This document shows positions 27,064 to 35,924 of a stretch of 64,000 bases of DNA, piece after piece. The DNA lies in NCBI GenBank assembly GCA_902627565.1, contig CACOJM010000005.1:1-64000 (forward strand), read 5' to 3'. Numbering within the stretch: the first letter of the stretch is position 1; every line of letters begins with the position of its first letter. A program made the translations under genes and the position numbers. This DNA is from an uncultured Pelagibacteraceae bacterium (lineage in GTDB: Bacteria; Pseudomonadota; Alphaproteobacteria; Pelagibacterales; Pelagibacteraceae). The notes beneath the pieces were generated by a model. That model searched no databases. It saw only the letters and a list, made by a program, of their open reading frames with translations, and was not told the DNA's origin.

Positions 27064-28877
27064 TGTTAAAAGGTAATTTTATAGACAATTTGCCTAAAGT
27101 TTATGGAATCTATACAGGTGGATTTTTAGCTTTCATAATAATTATGGCAATTGCTGAGCAGATGGGTATGTCAGCTAAAGCTATCGGAATTTGTTTCGTA
27201 GCATTTACAGTAGCCATCTACGCGATTATTGGTTATCTATCACGTACAGCTCAAGCAGATGCGTATTACGTAGCTGGAAGACAAGTACCTACCGTGTTCA
27301 ACGGAATGGCGACAGCAGCAGACTGGATGTCTGGTGCATCATTCGTTGCAATGGCCGGTGGTATTTACTTTAAAGGTTATGGTTATATGGCGCTACTTGT
27401 TGGTTGGACTGGTGGTTATGTATTGGTTGCATCTTTATTAGCACCATACCTAAGAAAATTTGGCTGTTACACAGTTCCAGATTTTATTGGTACAAGATAC
27501 GGTGGTAATTTATCAAGGTTAATGGCAGTAATAGTTTTAACTGTTGCTTCATTTACTTATGTGACTGCACAAATTAACGCTACAGGTACTATTGCGTCTG
27601 TTGCTCTTGATATCCCGTTCCAATACGCAGTTTATGTTGGACTAATAAGTATTTTATTATGTTCCATGTTAGGAGGTATGAGAGGGGTAACTTGGACACA
27701 GGTTGCACAGTACATTGTACTAATTATAGCTTACTTACTTCCAGTATTCTGGATCAGTAACAAAATGGGTGCGGGTTTCTTCCCACACTTCATGTTAGCT
27801 GATGAAGTTTCTAGAATTGCTGAATTAGAAGCTCAGTTTGGTTTTGTAAAAAACTCAGCTGAAAATCTAAAAGAAGTACCTAAAGGCTTAGCTGGTATAA
27901 CTAAAGCTCACTCAGCGGTTAACGCTACACCTTGGGCATTTATTTCATTAGCGCTAGCGATGATGATGGGAACAGCCTCATTACCGCACGTGATGATGAG
28001 ATATTTCACAACTCCAAGTGTAAAAGCAGCTAGAAAATCAGTAGGTTGGTCATTATTCTTTATCTTCCTACTTTATTCTTCTGCTCCAATGTTAGCTACA
28101 CTTTCTAAATTGTCATTGATTGATCCGTCACTACCTACAGGTATTATTGGTAAATCAATTTCAGAAGTTCAAGCGATAGATTGGTATCAAAACTGGAACC
28201 AAGCAAACTTAATGTTTGTAAGCGACTTTAACGGAAATGGAACTCTAGAATTAAATGAGTTTTTCATGGGTGGTAAAGCCGTTGTGTTAGCAACTCCGGA
28301 AATAGCTGGATTACCATATGTAATCTCAGGTCTAGTTGCTGCTGGAGGTATGGCTGCTGCCATGTCAACAGCTGATGGTTTGATTCTAGCAATTGCAAAT
28401 GCTTTATCTCATGACTTGTATTACAAGATCATTGATCCAAAAGCAGAAACTGCAAAACGACTAGTTGTTGCAAGGGTATTACTTGTAGTAATTGGTTTTG
28501 CTGGAGCAACTATTGCAGCAATGGAGATCCAAGGTATCTTAGGTTCGGTAATCTGGGCTTTTGACTTTGCGATGTCAGGATTGTTCTTCCCACTTGTACT
28601 TGGTGTATGGTGGAAGAGAGCTAACAGAGAAGGTGCTATTGCAGGTATGGCTTTAGGATTAATTTCTGGTGCTGGTTACCTAATTTGGGTAAGAAACGGC
28701 GGAAGTGGATTCTTAGGTATTACGCAATTAACATTTGGTATCTTTGGTTCAGCTGTCAGCTTGGTGTCTATGGTAGTCGTTAGTTTGATTACTGCAGAGC
28801 CTAATGCTGCAACGCAAAAAATGGTTGATGAGGTTCGTGTACCATCTGGTAAATCGATCCTTGGCAAACAACACTAA
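27063..28877 (+). CDS. Sodium:solute symporter (VC_2705/ActP-like), probable acetate/carboxylate uptake
   Basis: A 604-residue secondary transporter with about thirteen membrane helices. Family cues: YYVAGRQVPTVFNGMATAADWMSGASFVAMAG near residues 68-100, GGMRGVTWTQVAQY, the ALAMMMGTASLPHVMMRYF segment, and AAAMSTADGLILAIANALSHDLYYK. It is longer than plain SSS proteins, with an extra loop near residues 245-290. Paired with DUF4212 and near acs, acetate or another short carboxylate is the most likely substrate, by inference. Codons are noticeably more C-ending than in neighbouring genes. Confidence 0.93.
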   Translation: MLKGNFIDNLPKVYGIYTGGFLAFIIIMAIAEQMGMSAKAIGICFVAFTVAIYAIIGYLSRTAQADAYYVAGRQVPTVFNGMATAADWMSGASFVAMAGGIYFKGYGYMALLVGWTGGYVLVASLLAPYLRKFGCYTVPDFIGTRYGGNLSRLMAVIVLTVASFTYVTAQINATGTIASVALDIPFQYAVYVGLISILLCSMLGGMRGVTWTQVAQYIVLIIAYLLPVFWISNKMGAGFFPHFMLADEVSRIAELEAQFGFVKNSAENLKEVPKGLAGITKAHSAVNATPWAFISLALAMMMGTASLPHVMMRYFTTPSVKAARKSVGWSLFFIFLLYSSAPMLATLSKLSLIDPSLPTGIIGKSISEVQAIDWYQNWNQANLMFVSDFNGNGTLELNEFFMGGKAVVLATPEIAGLPYVISGLVAAGGMAAAMSTADGLILAIANALSHDLYYKIIDPKAETAKRLVVARVLLVVIGFAGATIAAMEIQGILGSVIWAFDFAMSGLFFPLVLGVWWKRANREGAIAGMALGLISGAGYLIWVRNGGSGFLGITQLTFGIFGSAVSLVSMVVVSLITAEPNAATQKMVDEVRVPSGKSILGKQH

Positions 28878-28888
28878 ATAATTTTATT

Positions 28889-28913
28889 AAGGGGCGATTA
28901 ATTTCGCCCCTTT
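28889..28913 (+). terminator. Intrinsic terminator after the symporter gene
   Basis: A perfect 9-bp stem, aaggggcga (28889-28897) and tcgcccctt (28904-28912), around a 6-base loop, followed by a short T-containing tail. It lies 11 bp after the symporter stop. It is the only clear intrinsic terminator seen in the window, and is GC-rich relative to its surroundings. Confidence 0.88.
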
Positions 28914-28945
28914 AAATTTCATAATTTTTCCAATATAAATTTTAA

Positions 28946-29302
28946 ATGTCAGCTAACTTTCATCCTTTAGTTTATATAATTGATTACATACTTGGAGTAA
29001 TAATGTGGACTTTAATTGGAAGGGTTGCAATGAACATATTCCAAAGAGAAGACTCCCAATTTTTTTTCATGAAAGTCTTTGTAAAATTTACGAACCCTTT
29101 AATGACTTTATTTAAACCTATAACACCATCTTTTATTATTGGACCGTTAGTTCCTCTTTATGTTGCATGGTTTTTCTTTATGATTAGATTTTACTTAATG
29201 CCATGGATTTTGGGATATTCAGTTATGGGTATGTTATCTTTTCCATTGGAAAGTGAAATTTCGAGACAAATTTACCAATTTTTTAATTCAATTAAATTTT
29301 AA
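28946..29302 (+). CDS. Small membrane protein, possibly YggT-like
   Basis: A 118-residue protein with two or three hydrophobic segments (YIIDYILGVIMWTLIGRVAM and PLVPLYVAWFFFMIRFYLMPWILGY). The arrangement of an amphipathic NPLMTLFKPITP stretch before the second membrane region recalls YggT proteins, but the match is weak. It lies between the terminator and rpe, 28 bp before the latter. Confidence 0.7.
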   Translation: MSANFHPLVYIIDYILGVIMWTLIGRVAMNIFQREDSQFFFMKVFVKFTNPLMTLFKPITPSFIIGPLVPLYVAWFFFMIRFYLMPWILGYSVMGMLSFPLESEISRQIYQFFNSIKF

Positions 29303-29330
29303 AAGTTGATACTAGTTATTCTAGTTATCA

Positions 29331-29990
29331 ATGAAAAAAATACAAATTTCACCTTCGATTTTATCTGCTGATTTTAGTCAATTAGGTAATGAAATTAAAA
29401 AACTAAGTGATGCTGGTGCAGATATGATACACGTTGATGTAATGGATGGACACTTTGTTCCAAACTTAACTATTGGACCGCCTGTTATTAAAGACCTTAA
29501 AAAATATTCATCTATACCTTTTGATGTTCATCTAATGATTTCTCCAGTTCATAAATACATAGAGGCCTATGCGAAAGCAGGAGCGGATATAATTACAATC
29601 CATCCTGAAGCAACTAATAATCTGCAAGAGTCAATTGATAAAATCAGTGAATTGAATAAAAAAGTCGGAGTTTCCTTAAATCCTAAGTCTAAAATAGACT
29701 TAATTGAGAAATACCTAAATCAAATAGATTTAGTTTTAATTATGAGTGTTAATCCTGGGTTTGGAGGACAGAAATTTATGCCAGAAGTTTTAGAAAAAAT
29801 AAAAAAGTTAGTACAAATTCGTGAGTCAAAAAATTTGAAATTCGATATTGAAATCGATGGTGGAATTAATTTTGATAATTCTAAGTTAGCTATTGAAGCT
29901 GGAGCAAATATTTTAGTTTCCGGAACAACTATTTTTAAAAGCAATGATGGAAATATCAAAAAAAATATAGATTTATTGAGATCAATATAA
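29331..29990 (+). CDS. rpe: Ribulose-phosphate 3-epimerase
   Basis: Interconverts ribulose 5-phosphate and xylulose 5-phosphate in the pentose phosphate pathway. The 219-residue TIM barrel shows SPSILSADFSQL, HVDVMDGHFVPNLTIG, the VHLMI strand, MSVNPGFGGQKFMP and IEIDGGI, with the paired metal-binding Asp/His residues in place. It is followed by the heparinase-like gene after 28 bp, on the same strand. Confidence 0.98.
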   Translation: MKKIQISPSILSADFSQLGNEIKKLSDAGADMIHVDVMDGHFVPNLTIGPPVIKDLKKYSSIPFDVHLMISPVHKYIEAYAKAGADIITIHPEATNNLQESIDKISELNKKVGVSLNPKSKIDLIEKYLNQIDLVLIMSVNPGFGGQKFMPEVLEKIKKLVQIRESKNLKFDIEIDGGINFDNSKLAIEAGANILVSGTTIFKSNDGNIKKNIDLLRSI

Positions 29991-30018
29991 TTAATTATCT
30001 CAAATAATCTTCTCGTTT

Positions 30019-31602
30019 ATGTTCGATATTTTTAAACAAATATATTTCAACTCTATATTTTATGACAAAAAGATATCAAATTTTTACAACAAAAGTTTAG
30101 AATATAAACCCAGTGCTTATTTACTTACTTCAATTGTAAAATTTCAGACAAAAAAATTTAACATTAATGATTTTTCTTTCGATGATGTATGGATTAATCA
30201 AGAATTGAACGAGAAACATTTAAGTAAATTAAATAATTTCTTTTGGCTTTTTAGTCTTGACCTCAAATCCTCTAGTGCTGCAGTACAATTAGTCATTAAA
30301 AATTGGATTGAAATAAACTTTAAGTATAATTCTAAAAATTGGAATATTGATACAACTTCTAAAAGAATTATATCTTGGTTATCAAATCATAGACTAACTT
30401 ACGAGAACTCCAATGAGCAGTATAAAATAGATTTTAATAAAATCATTCACAAACAAACATCACACTTAATCAATCAAATAGATAAAATTCAAAATTATGA
30501 GGATAAACTTTCAAGCATTGCAGCAATTATTCTTGTTGGCCTTTGTTACAAAGATGAAAAAAATTTAACAACAAAAGGTTTGGATAATTTAAAAAAGATT
30601 ATTAAAAATTCATTAGATAATTTTGGCTTTCCCAAATCTAGAAACATAAAGTATTCGATTATATTTCTTAAATATTTAGTTTTAATAAGAGAATGGTTTA
30701 AAGAGTCTCAAACACAAATTCCAGAATTTATTAATGAAAATATACTTCAACTTGGCCAATCCTACTCATTTTTTTGGAATGAAAATAAATTAGATCCTTT
30801 ATTTAATGGAAATAATATCTCTAATAATAATGAATTTGATCTTTATCTTAAAAGGTTAGGGTATTCTTTTAAAAATGATAATTATGAATTTTCTAATTAT
30901 ATAAATCTTAAAAATAAAAAAATAAATTTGATTATGGATCTTGGCTCATCACCAAATAAAAAATTCTCAGGTGATTATCAGGCTGGAGCTTTATCTTTTG
31001 AATTTATATCTAATGGAAAAAAATTATTAACTAATGGTGGTTATTTTAATAATAATAACTTTAAATTAAATAAATTATCAAGATCTTCTGCACTTCATAA
31101 CGTTTTGACAATCGACGATAATTCATCATGTAAATTTAAAAAAAAGTCTAATCTTAAATCTGAAGTAAAAGAAGGATTAAAAGTTTTTAAAAAAGAAATT
31201 ATATATGAAAAAGATTATTGGAAAATATCATCAGCACATGATGGTTATCAAAAAAAATATAATGTATTTTATGAGAGAGATATTGAATTTTATCCCAAAG
31301 AAAATAGATTAATTGGATTAGAAAAAATAATTGGAAAAAAAAATCTTCCAAACCTTAAATTTGATGTTAGATTTCATTTGGAGCCCACCTCAAAAATAAT
31401 GAAGACTCAAAACAATAAATCAATATTAGTTGAGCTAGACAGAGAAGGATGGAAATTTACATGCGAAAATTTTGAGATAAATATTGATAATGGATTATAT
31501 TTCGGTAAGAAAAATAATTTTATAGAAAATAAAAATATTTTTATTTCTGGAATAACTAGTTCACACGATAATATTATTAAATGGGAGTTTGTTAAGATCT
31601 AA
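30019..31602 (+). CDS. Heparinase II/III-like family protein
   Basis: A 527-residue protein with a helical first half and a beta-rich heparinase II/III-like C-terminal domain starting near residue 315: GDYQAGALSFEF, NGKKLLTNGGYF, and RSSALHNVLTIDD with the catalytic-type His. In characterised relatives this fold cleaves uronic-acid polysaccharides, but in Alphaproteobacteria a gene of this kind is commonly found just before purH with no known substrate. Its stop codon overlaps the purH start by 1 bp, so it is coupled to a purine gene without obvious logic. Confidence 0.87.
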   Translation: MFDIFKQIYFNSIFYDKKISNFYNKSLEYKPSAYLLTSIVKFQTKKFNINDFSFDDVWINQELNEKHLSKLNNFFWLFSLDLKSSSAAVQLVIKNWIEINFKYNSKNWNIDTTSKRIISWLSNHRLTYENSNEQYKIDFNKIIHKQTSHLINQIDKIQNYEDKLSSIAAIILVGLCYKDEKNLTTKGLDNLKKIIKNSLDNFGFPKSRNIKYSIIFLKYLVLIREWFKESQTQIPEFINENILQLGQSYSFFWNENKLDPLFNGNNISNNNEFDLYLKRLGYSFKNDNYEFSNYINLKNKKINLIMDLGSSPNKKFSGDYQAGALSFEFISNGKKLLTNGGYFNNNNFKLNKLSRSSALHNVLTIDDNSSCKFKKKSNLKSEVKEGLKVFKKEIIYEKDYWKISSAHDGYQKKYNVFYERDIEFYPKENRLIGLEKIIGKKNLPNLKFDVRFHLEPTSKIMKTQNNKSILVELDREGWKFTCENFEINIDNGLYFGKKNNFIENKNIFISGITSSHDNIIKWEFVKI

Positions 31603-33137
31603 TGAAAAAGATTAAACGAGCATTAATTTCAGTATCAGATAAAAAATATTTAAAAAATATTTTAACGATATTAAAAAAATTTAAAGTTGAAATAATAAGC
31701 ACTGGAGGAACCTTTAAAGAGATAAAAAAATTAAAATTTAAATGTATCAAATTATCTAATTACACTAATTTTCCAGAAATCTTAGGAGGAAGAGTAAAAA
31801 CACTTCATCCAAAAATTTATGGAGGAATTTTGAATATTAGAAAAAATAAAAAACACTTAAAAGACCTAAAAAAAAATAATTTAAAAGATATTGATTTAAT
31901 TATTGTAAATTTTTATCCTTTTGAAAAAATAGTTCAAAAAACAACTGATCATAAAAAAATTATAGAAAATATTGATATTGGTGGTCCAACAATGGTTAGG
32001 GCTGCAGCCAAAAATTATAATGATGTAACTATATTAACCTCTCCCCATCAATACCTTAGTTTCGTAAATCAATTAAATCAAAATAATGGCTCAACTTCAT
32101 TAGAATTTAGAAAGACAATGTCTCGAATTGCATTTACAGAAACTGCATATTATGACGCTTTAATAGCTAATTATTTTAATAAAATTTCGAATATTCAATT
32201 TCCAAAAAAAAAAATTTTTCATTACAAACTAATAGAGAAACTAAGATATGGTGAAAATCCACATCAACAAGGTGCAATTTATTCTTTAGGTTCATCAATA
32301 AATTTAAATCAATTACACGGAAAACAATTAAGTTATAATAATTTCAATGATATAAATGCAGCACTTACTATTTCAAATACTCTTCCAAATAATACCGGGG
32401 TAGTTATCGTGAAACATGCCAATCCTTGCGGTGTATCAATTATCAAAGATAAATTAAAATGTTACAAATCAGCTTTAGCCACTGACCCAATTAGCGCATT
32501 CGGAGGAATAGTTTTATGTAATTTTAAGATTAATCTTAAATTAGCTTTAGAGTTAAATAAAATATTTTTAGAGGTTATAATTGCAAAAAAATTTGATAAT
32601 GATGCTCTTCAAATTCTTAAAAAGAAAAAAAATGTAAGATTAATTGACTCAAGTAATTTTAGATTTAATCAAGATTCTAAGATTAATTTATTTAATGATA
32701 TTTTATTACTACAAAATGAAGATAAAATTAAATTTAAGACCAAAGATTTTAAAGTTGTTTCAAAAATTAAACCAAACTATCAACAAATGAAAAACTTAAT
32801 ATTTGCCTTTAATGTATGTAGGTATACTAAATCAAATGCTATTGTATTAGCGCAGAATGAGAGTACTGTAGGCATTGGGTCAGGACAACCAAGTAGAATT
32901 GATAGTTGTAAAATAGCAATTAATAAAATGAAAAAATTTTCTAAAAACCATTATGATATAGTTGCAGCGTCTGACGCATTTTTTCCTTTTGTAGATGGAA
33001 TCGAAAAACTTGTTCAATCAGGTATATCAGCGGTAATTCAACCTTCAGGGTCAATAAATGATAAAGAAATAATCAAATTTGCAAATGATACAAATACTGT
33101 TTTAGTTTTTTCAAAAACTAGACATTTTAGACATTAA
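31602..33137 (+). CDS. purH: Bifunctional AICAR formyltransferase/IMP cyclohydrolase
   Basis: Catalyses the last two steps of IMP synthesis. The N-terminal MGS-like cyclohydrolase domain begins RALISVSDKK and contains STGGTFKEIKKL, GGRVKTLHPKIYGGIL and DLIIVNFYPF; the formyltransferase domain has KLRYGENPHQQG, VVIVKHANPCGVS (catalytic Lys-His) and SDAFFPFVDGIE. It has 511 residues, close to the usual size. The 3' end overlaps the opposing phhB gene by 11 bp. Confidence 0.98.
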   Translation: MKKIKRALISVSDKKYLKNILTILKKFKVEIISTGGTFKEIKKLKFKCIKLSNYTNFPEILGGRVKTLHPKIYGGILNIRKNKKHLKDLKKNNLKDIDLIIVNFYPFEKIVQKTTDHKKIIENIDIGGPTMVRAAAKNYNDVTILTSPHQYLSFVNQLNQNNGSTSLEFRKTMSRIAFTETAYYDALIANYFNKISNIQFPKKKIFHYKLIEKLRYGENPHQQGAIYSLGSSINLNQLHGKQLSYNNFNDINAALTISNTLPNNTGVVIVKHANPCGVSIIKDKLKCYKSALATDPISAFGGIVLCNFKINLKLALELNKIFLEVIIAKKFDNDALQILKKKKNVRLIDSSNFRFNQDSKINLFNDILLLQNEDKIKFKTKDFKVVSKIKPNYQQMKNLIFAFNVCRYTKSNAIVLAQNESTVGIGSGQPSRIDSCKIAINKMKKFSKNHYDIVAASDAFFPFVDGIEKLVQSGISAVIQPSGSINDKEIIKFANDTNTVLVFSKTRHFRH

Positions 33138-33468
33138 TTTTGTCTATTTTAGCTGCCAATATAAAATCGTTTTCTGATAAACCTTTAATTGCATGGGTGG
33201 TAATCTTTATTTTTGCATAACCCCATCCAAATAATATATCTGGGTGATGACCCTCTGACTCAGAGACATCTCCAACCTGATTTATAAAACTCTGGCTTTG
33301 TTTAAAGTTTTTAAAAGTAAATTCTTTCTCTAAAAAAAACATTTCTGTTTTATCTTTAACAAGCTCCCATCCATCAACTTTTTTTTGATACTTGTGAATT
33401 TCAGATATATCAAAAGGAATAACTCCTCCTTCACAAGGCGCACATTTTTTTTGGGTCAAATCATCCAT
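33127..33468 (-). CDS. phhB: Pterin-4a-carbinolamine dehydratase
   Basis: Dehydrates 4a-hydroxytetrahydrobiopterin during pterin recycling. The 113-residue protein has the family core: WELVKDKTEMFFLEKEFTFKNFKQSQSFINQV, then EGHHPDILFGWGYAKIKITTHAIKGLSENDFILAAKID, with the two active-site histidines of EGHHPD. I start at ATG 33468. A longer frame running back to 33537 would translate through the tRNA-Gly gene and is not credible. It lies 8 bp downstream of the tRNA 3' end on the same strand and overlaps the purH end. Confidence 0.92.
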   Translation of the reverse strand: MDDLTQKKCAPCEGGVIPFDISEIHKYQKKVDGWELVKDKTEMFFLEKEFTFKNFKQSQSFINQVGDVSESEGHHPDILFGWGYAKIKITTHAIKGLSENDFILAAKIDKINV

Positions 33469-33476
33469 AAAATAAT

Positions 33477-33551
33477 TGGAGCGGGCAAAGGGGGTCGAAC
33501 CCTCGACCTTCTCGTTGGCAACGAGACGCTCTACCACTGAGCTATACCCGC
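33477..33551 (-). tRNA. tRNA-Gly (GCC anticodon)
   Basis: The minus strand gives a complete cloverleaf: acceptor GCGGGTA/TGCCCGC, D-arm GCTCAGTGGTAGAGC, anticodon arm CTCGTTGCCAACGAG with loop TTGCCAA and anticodon GCC, T-arm with GGTTCGACCC, discriminator T and an encoded CCA (33479-33477). The acceptor stem has one U-G pair at position 6. It decodes GGC/GGU. It is followed 8 bp later by phhB on the same strand. Confidence 0.97.
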
Positions 33552-33622
33552 TTATTTAAAATTCATTATAATTGGATGTTTTTTTTAATTCAAGCAATAT
33601 GAAAAAAGTAAATATCTTGAGT

Positions 33623-35230
33623 TTAATAATTAAACTCTTTTATCCATTTATTAAGTGAATGTTCTATTTCTAGAAATTTTTTATCATAATTTTTCCATCT
33701 ATTGACAGATTTATTATAGATCTTTTGATTTACTTGGTTAAAACTTGGAGTAGATATAATTCCTCTGTTGTTGGCAGTCTCATAAAACTTTTTTACTTTT
33801 TCTTCCCATTCTAAATCTAAAAAATTTAACAAATCATTTATAGATTTATCAAAATTTGTAACAACATCTTCATACTTTATCTCATAAATGTTAGAATAAA
33901 ATAATCTTTTATATTTCAAGTATAAAGTCATTACTCGATCATAGAGGTGAGCGGCATCACGTAAGTTGATAAAATTCATCATCGCATCATTAGGAGTAAA
34001 TTGCTGCATAAAACAACTTAAGATAACATCATATGGATTTCTTAAAGCTACTATAAATTTAGCATTAGGAAAAAAACGGTGTATTTCTCCAATAAAGATT
34101 AAGTTTAGTGGTAGCTTGTCTATATAAATTTTATTTTTATCAAATTTAACGTACTTATTTCTTTCCTCAAAATAAATTTTTCTCATTTTAATAAAAAAAT
34201 TTTTATCTGATTTTTCAAGTTTAGAAAAATCGTCACCAATCGTATTCTTTAATTCATCTATAAATTTTTCCATAATTGGTTTTTCTTCTATAACCTCTAT
34301 AGCACTATGACTTCTCAATATTGTATCTAAAAGTGTTGTTCCTGATCTTGGAAAACCTAAAAGAAAAATTGGATCTTTTTTTTCTGAAAGTTCTAAACTC
34401 CATTTATTTAAGTCAAATTCTAAAAAAAAATTGATACGTTTATTAATAGCGTCAATATAATTATCTTTTTTATATTTTTCTTTAAAAGTTTTATAAACAA
34501 TACTATTAGCTTCAACAAAGTATTCATAAGCTTTGTCGTAATTACCTACGTTGTCATAACTTTTTGCTAAAAGTTCATTTCTATTAATATTTATATTTAC
34601 TTCATGATTTGGAATATTCAAATTTTCAAAATTGTTTATAACCGACTCATACTTTTTATTTTCAAAATCATAAATACCCTCAAAAAAATCAACTACAAAA
34701 TTTTTTCCCAGATTATTTTTAGCTTTTATCAAAATCTCTTTTAATTTTTTGAATTGATTTGATTTATAAAAAATGAAAAAAAGATTTTTGTAAACTTGCA
34801 ACATATCTGGCTTAAGATTTAAAGCAGAATTATAATATTTCTCAGCTTTGATAATATCATTCTTATCTTTATACAAATTTCCTAAGTTGAAATAAGCTAC
34901 GATATTTTTCTTGTCTAAAGATATGGATTTATTATAATTTATTTCTGATAATCTAAAATTACCAATTTTAGAGTAAGCCATACCAAGATTACAAAAGGCA
35001 ATTGAGAATTTAGGATTTAAGTTGATCGAAATATTGAAACATTCTTTTGCTTTTTCAAAATTGTTATCATTCATATAGATAATTCCAAGATTATTATAAA
35101 CTTCAGGAATTTTTTTGTTTATTGAGATTATTTTTTCAAATAAATCTTTTGCTCTGCCAAAGTTTTTTACTTGAAGAGCCTCATATGCCAACTTTAGTAA
35201 TTGATTTATATCAAAATTTTCTTTACTCAT
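33623..35230 (-). CDS. TPR-repeat sulfotransferase family protein
   Basis: A 535-residue cytoplasmic protein with about seven tetratricopeptide repeats in the first 260 residues (e.g. PEVYNNLGIIYMNDNNFEKA, FSIAFCNLGMAYSKIGNF, AYFNLGNLYKDKNDI) followed by a PAPS-dependent sulfotransferase domain. The 5'-phosphosulfate loop FLLGFPRSGTTLLD is near residues 289-301 and the 3'-phosphate binding part FIVALRNPYDVILS follows about 100 residues later. The acceptor (protein, glycan or small molecule) is unknown. A related gene lies at 45.5 kb. It faces the Lon-domain gene divergently. Confidence 0.9.
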   Translation of the reverse strand: MSKENFDINQLLKLAYEALQVKNFGRAKDLFEKIISINKKIPEVYNNLGIIYMNDNNFEKAKECFNISINLNPKFSIAFCNLGMAYSKIGNFRLSEINYNKSISLDKKNIVAYFNLGNLYKDKNDIIKAEKYYNSALNLKPDMLQVYKNLFFIFYKSNQFKKLKEILIKAKNNLGKNFVVDFFEGIYDFENKKYESVINNFENLNIPNHEVNININRNELLAKSYDNVGNYDKAYEYFVEANSIVYKTFKEKYKKDNYIDAINKRINFFLEFDLNKWSLELSEKKDPIFLLGFPRSGTTLLDTILRSHSAIEVIEEKPIMEKFIDELKNTIGDDFSKLEKSDKNFFIKMRKIYFEERNKYVKFDKNKIYIDKLPLNLIFIGEIHRFFPNAKFIVALRNPYDVILSCFMQQFTPNDAMMNFINLRDAAHLYDRVMTLYLKYKRLFYSNIYEIKYEDVVTNFDKSINDLLNFLDLEWEEKVKKFYETANNRGIISTPSFNQVNQKIYNKSVNRWKNYDKKFLEIEHSLNKWIKEFNY

Positions 35231-35275
35231 AATTTGCTTAATAATTAAAATATTATTAATGATATAATTTTTATT

Positions 35276-35923
35276 ATGAAAAAAATAGATTTGCCAAGAG
35301 AAATTCCAGTTTTTCCTCTAAGTAACTTTATAATTTTTCCAAAAACGACTGTTCCACTTAATATTTTTGAACCTAGATACGTCGATATGATAAATGATTC
35401 CATGAAAAAAGATAAGCTTATTGGAATGATACAACCAAAATCCTCACAAGAAGAAAATTTTTCGGTGCCAGAATTACATCAAGTTGGCTGTATGGGAAAA
35501 ATTGTTACTTTTAAAGAAAATGAAAATAATATGTTCTTAATTGAATTAAAAGGAATAATAAGATTTGAAATAGAAAATGAGATTCAGACAAATAAGAAAT
35601 ATCGTTTATGTAAAATAAACTTCAATAAATTTTATGATGATTTAGACGATAAAAAAGAAAGCATAAAATTTTCAGATCTTGAATTAATCTTTAAAGATTT
35701 AAAAGATCTTTTTGAAAAAAGAGGTTTTATAATTAATTGGAAAGCTTTAGAAAAGCAAAGTTTAAGTGAAATTATAAATGCTTTAGCAATGGCCTCACCA
35801 TTTACTTTAGAAGAAAAACAAGTACTGCTTGAAGCTGAAAATTTAAAATCTAGGAAATCCAAAATAGCAGATATTTTAACAACCTATACTTTCGATAATT
35901 ACAATAATAAAACTATACAATAG
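35276..35923 (+). CDS. Lon N-terminal (substrate-binding) domain protein
   Basis: A 215-residue protein holding only the PUA-like LON substrate-binding domain: IPVFPLSNFIIFPKTTVPLNIFEPRYVDMINDSM at the start, then PKSSQEENFSVPELHQVGCMGKIV and LIELKGIIRFEI. The ATPase and protease parts of Lon are absent, as is normal for this family, whose function is not known. The stop is 1 bp from the stop of the opposing gene. Confidence 0.9.
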   Translation: MKKIDLPREIPVFPLSNFIIFPKTTVPLNIFEPRYVDMINDSMKKDKLIGMIQPKSSQEENFSVPELHQVGCMGKIVTFKENENNMFLIELKGIIRFEIENEIQTNKKYRLCKINFNKFYDDLDDKKESIKFSDLELIFKDLKDLFEKRGFIINWKALEKQSLSEIINALAMASPFTLEEKQVLLEAENLKSRKSKIADILTTYTFDNYNNKTIQ

Positions 35924-35924
35924 T

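Noticed and set aside
33469-33537. N-terminal extension of phhB to 33537
   Set aside because: It would translate most of the tRNA-Gly gene; the family start and the ATG at 33468 are better.
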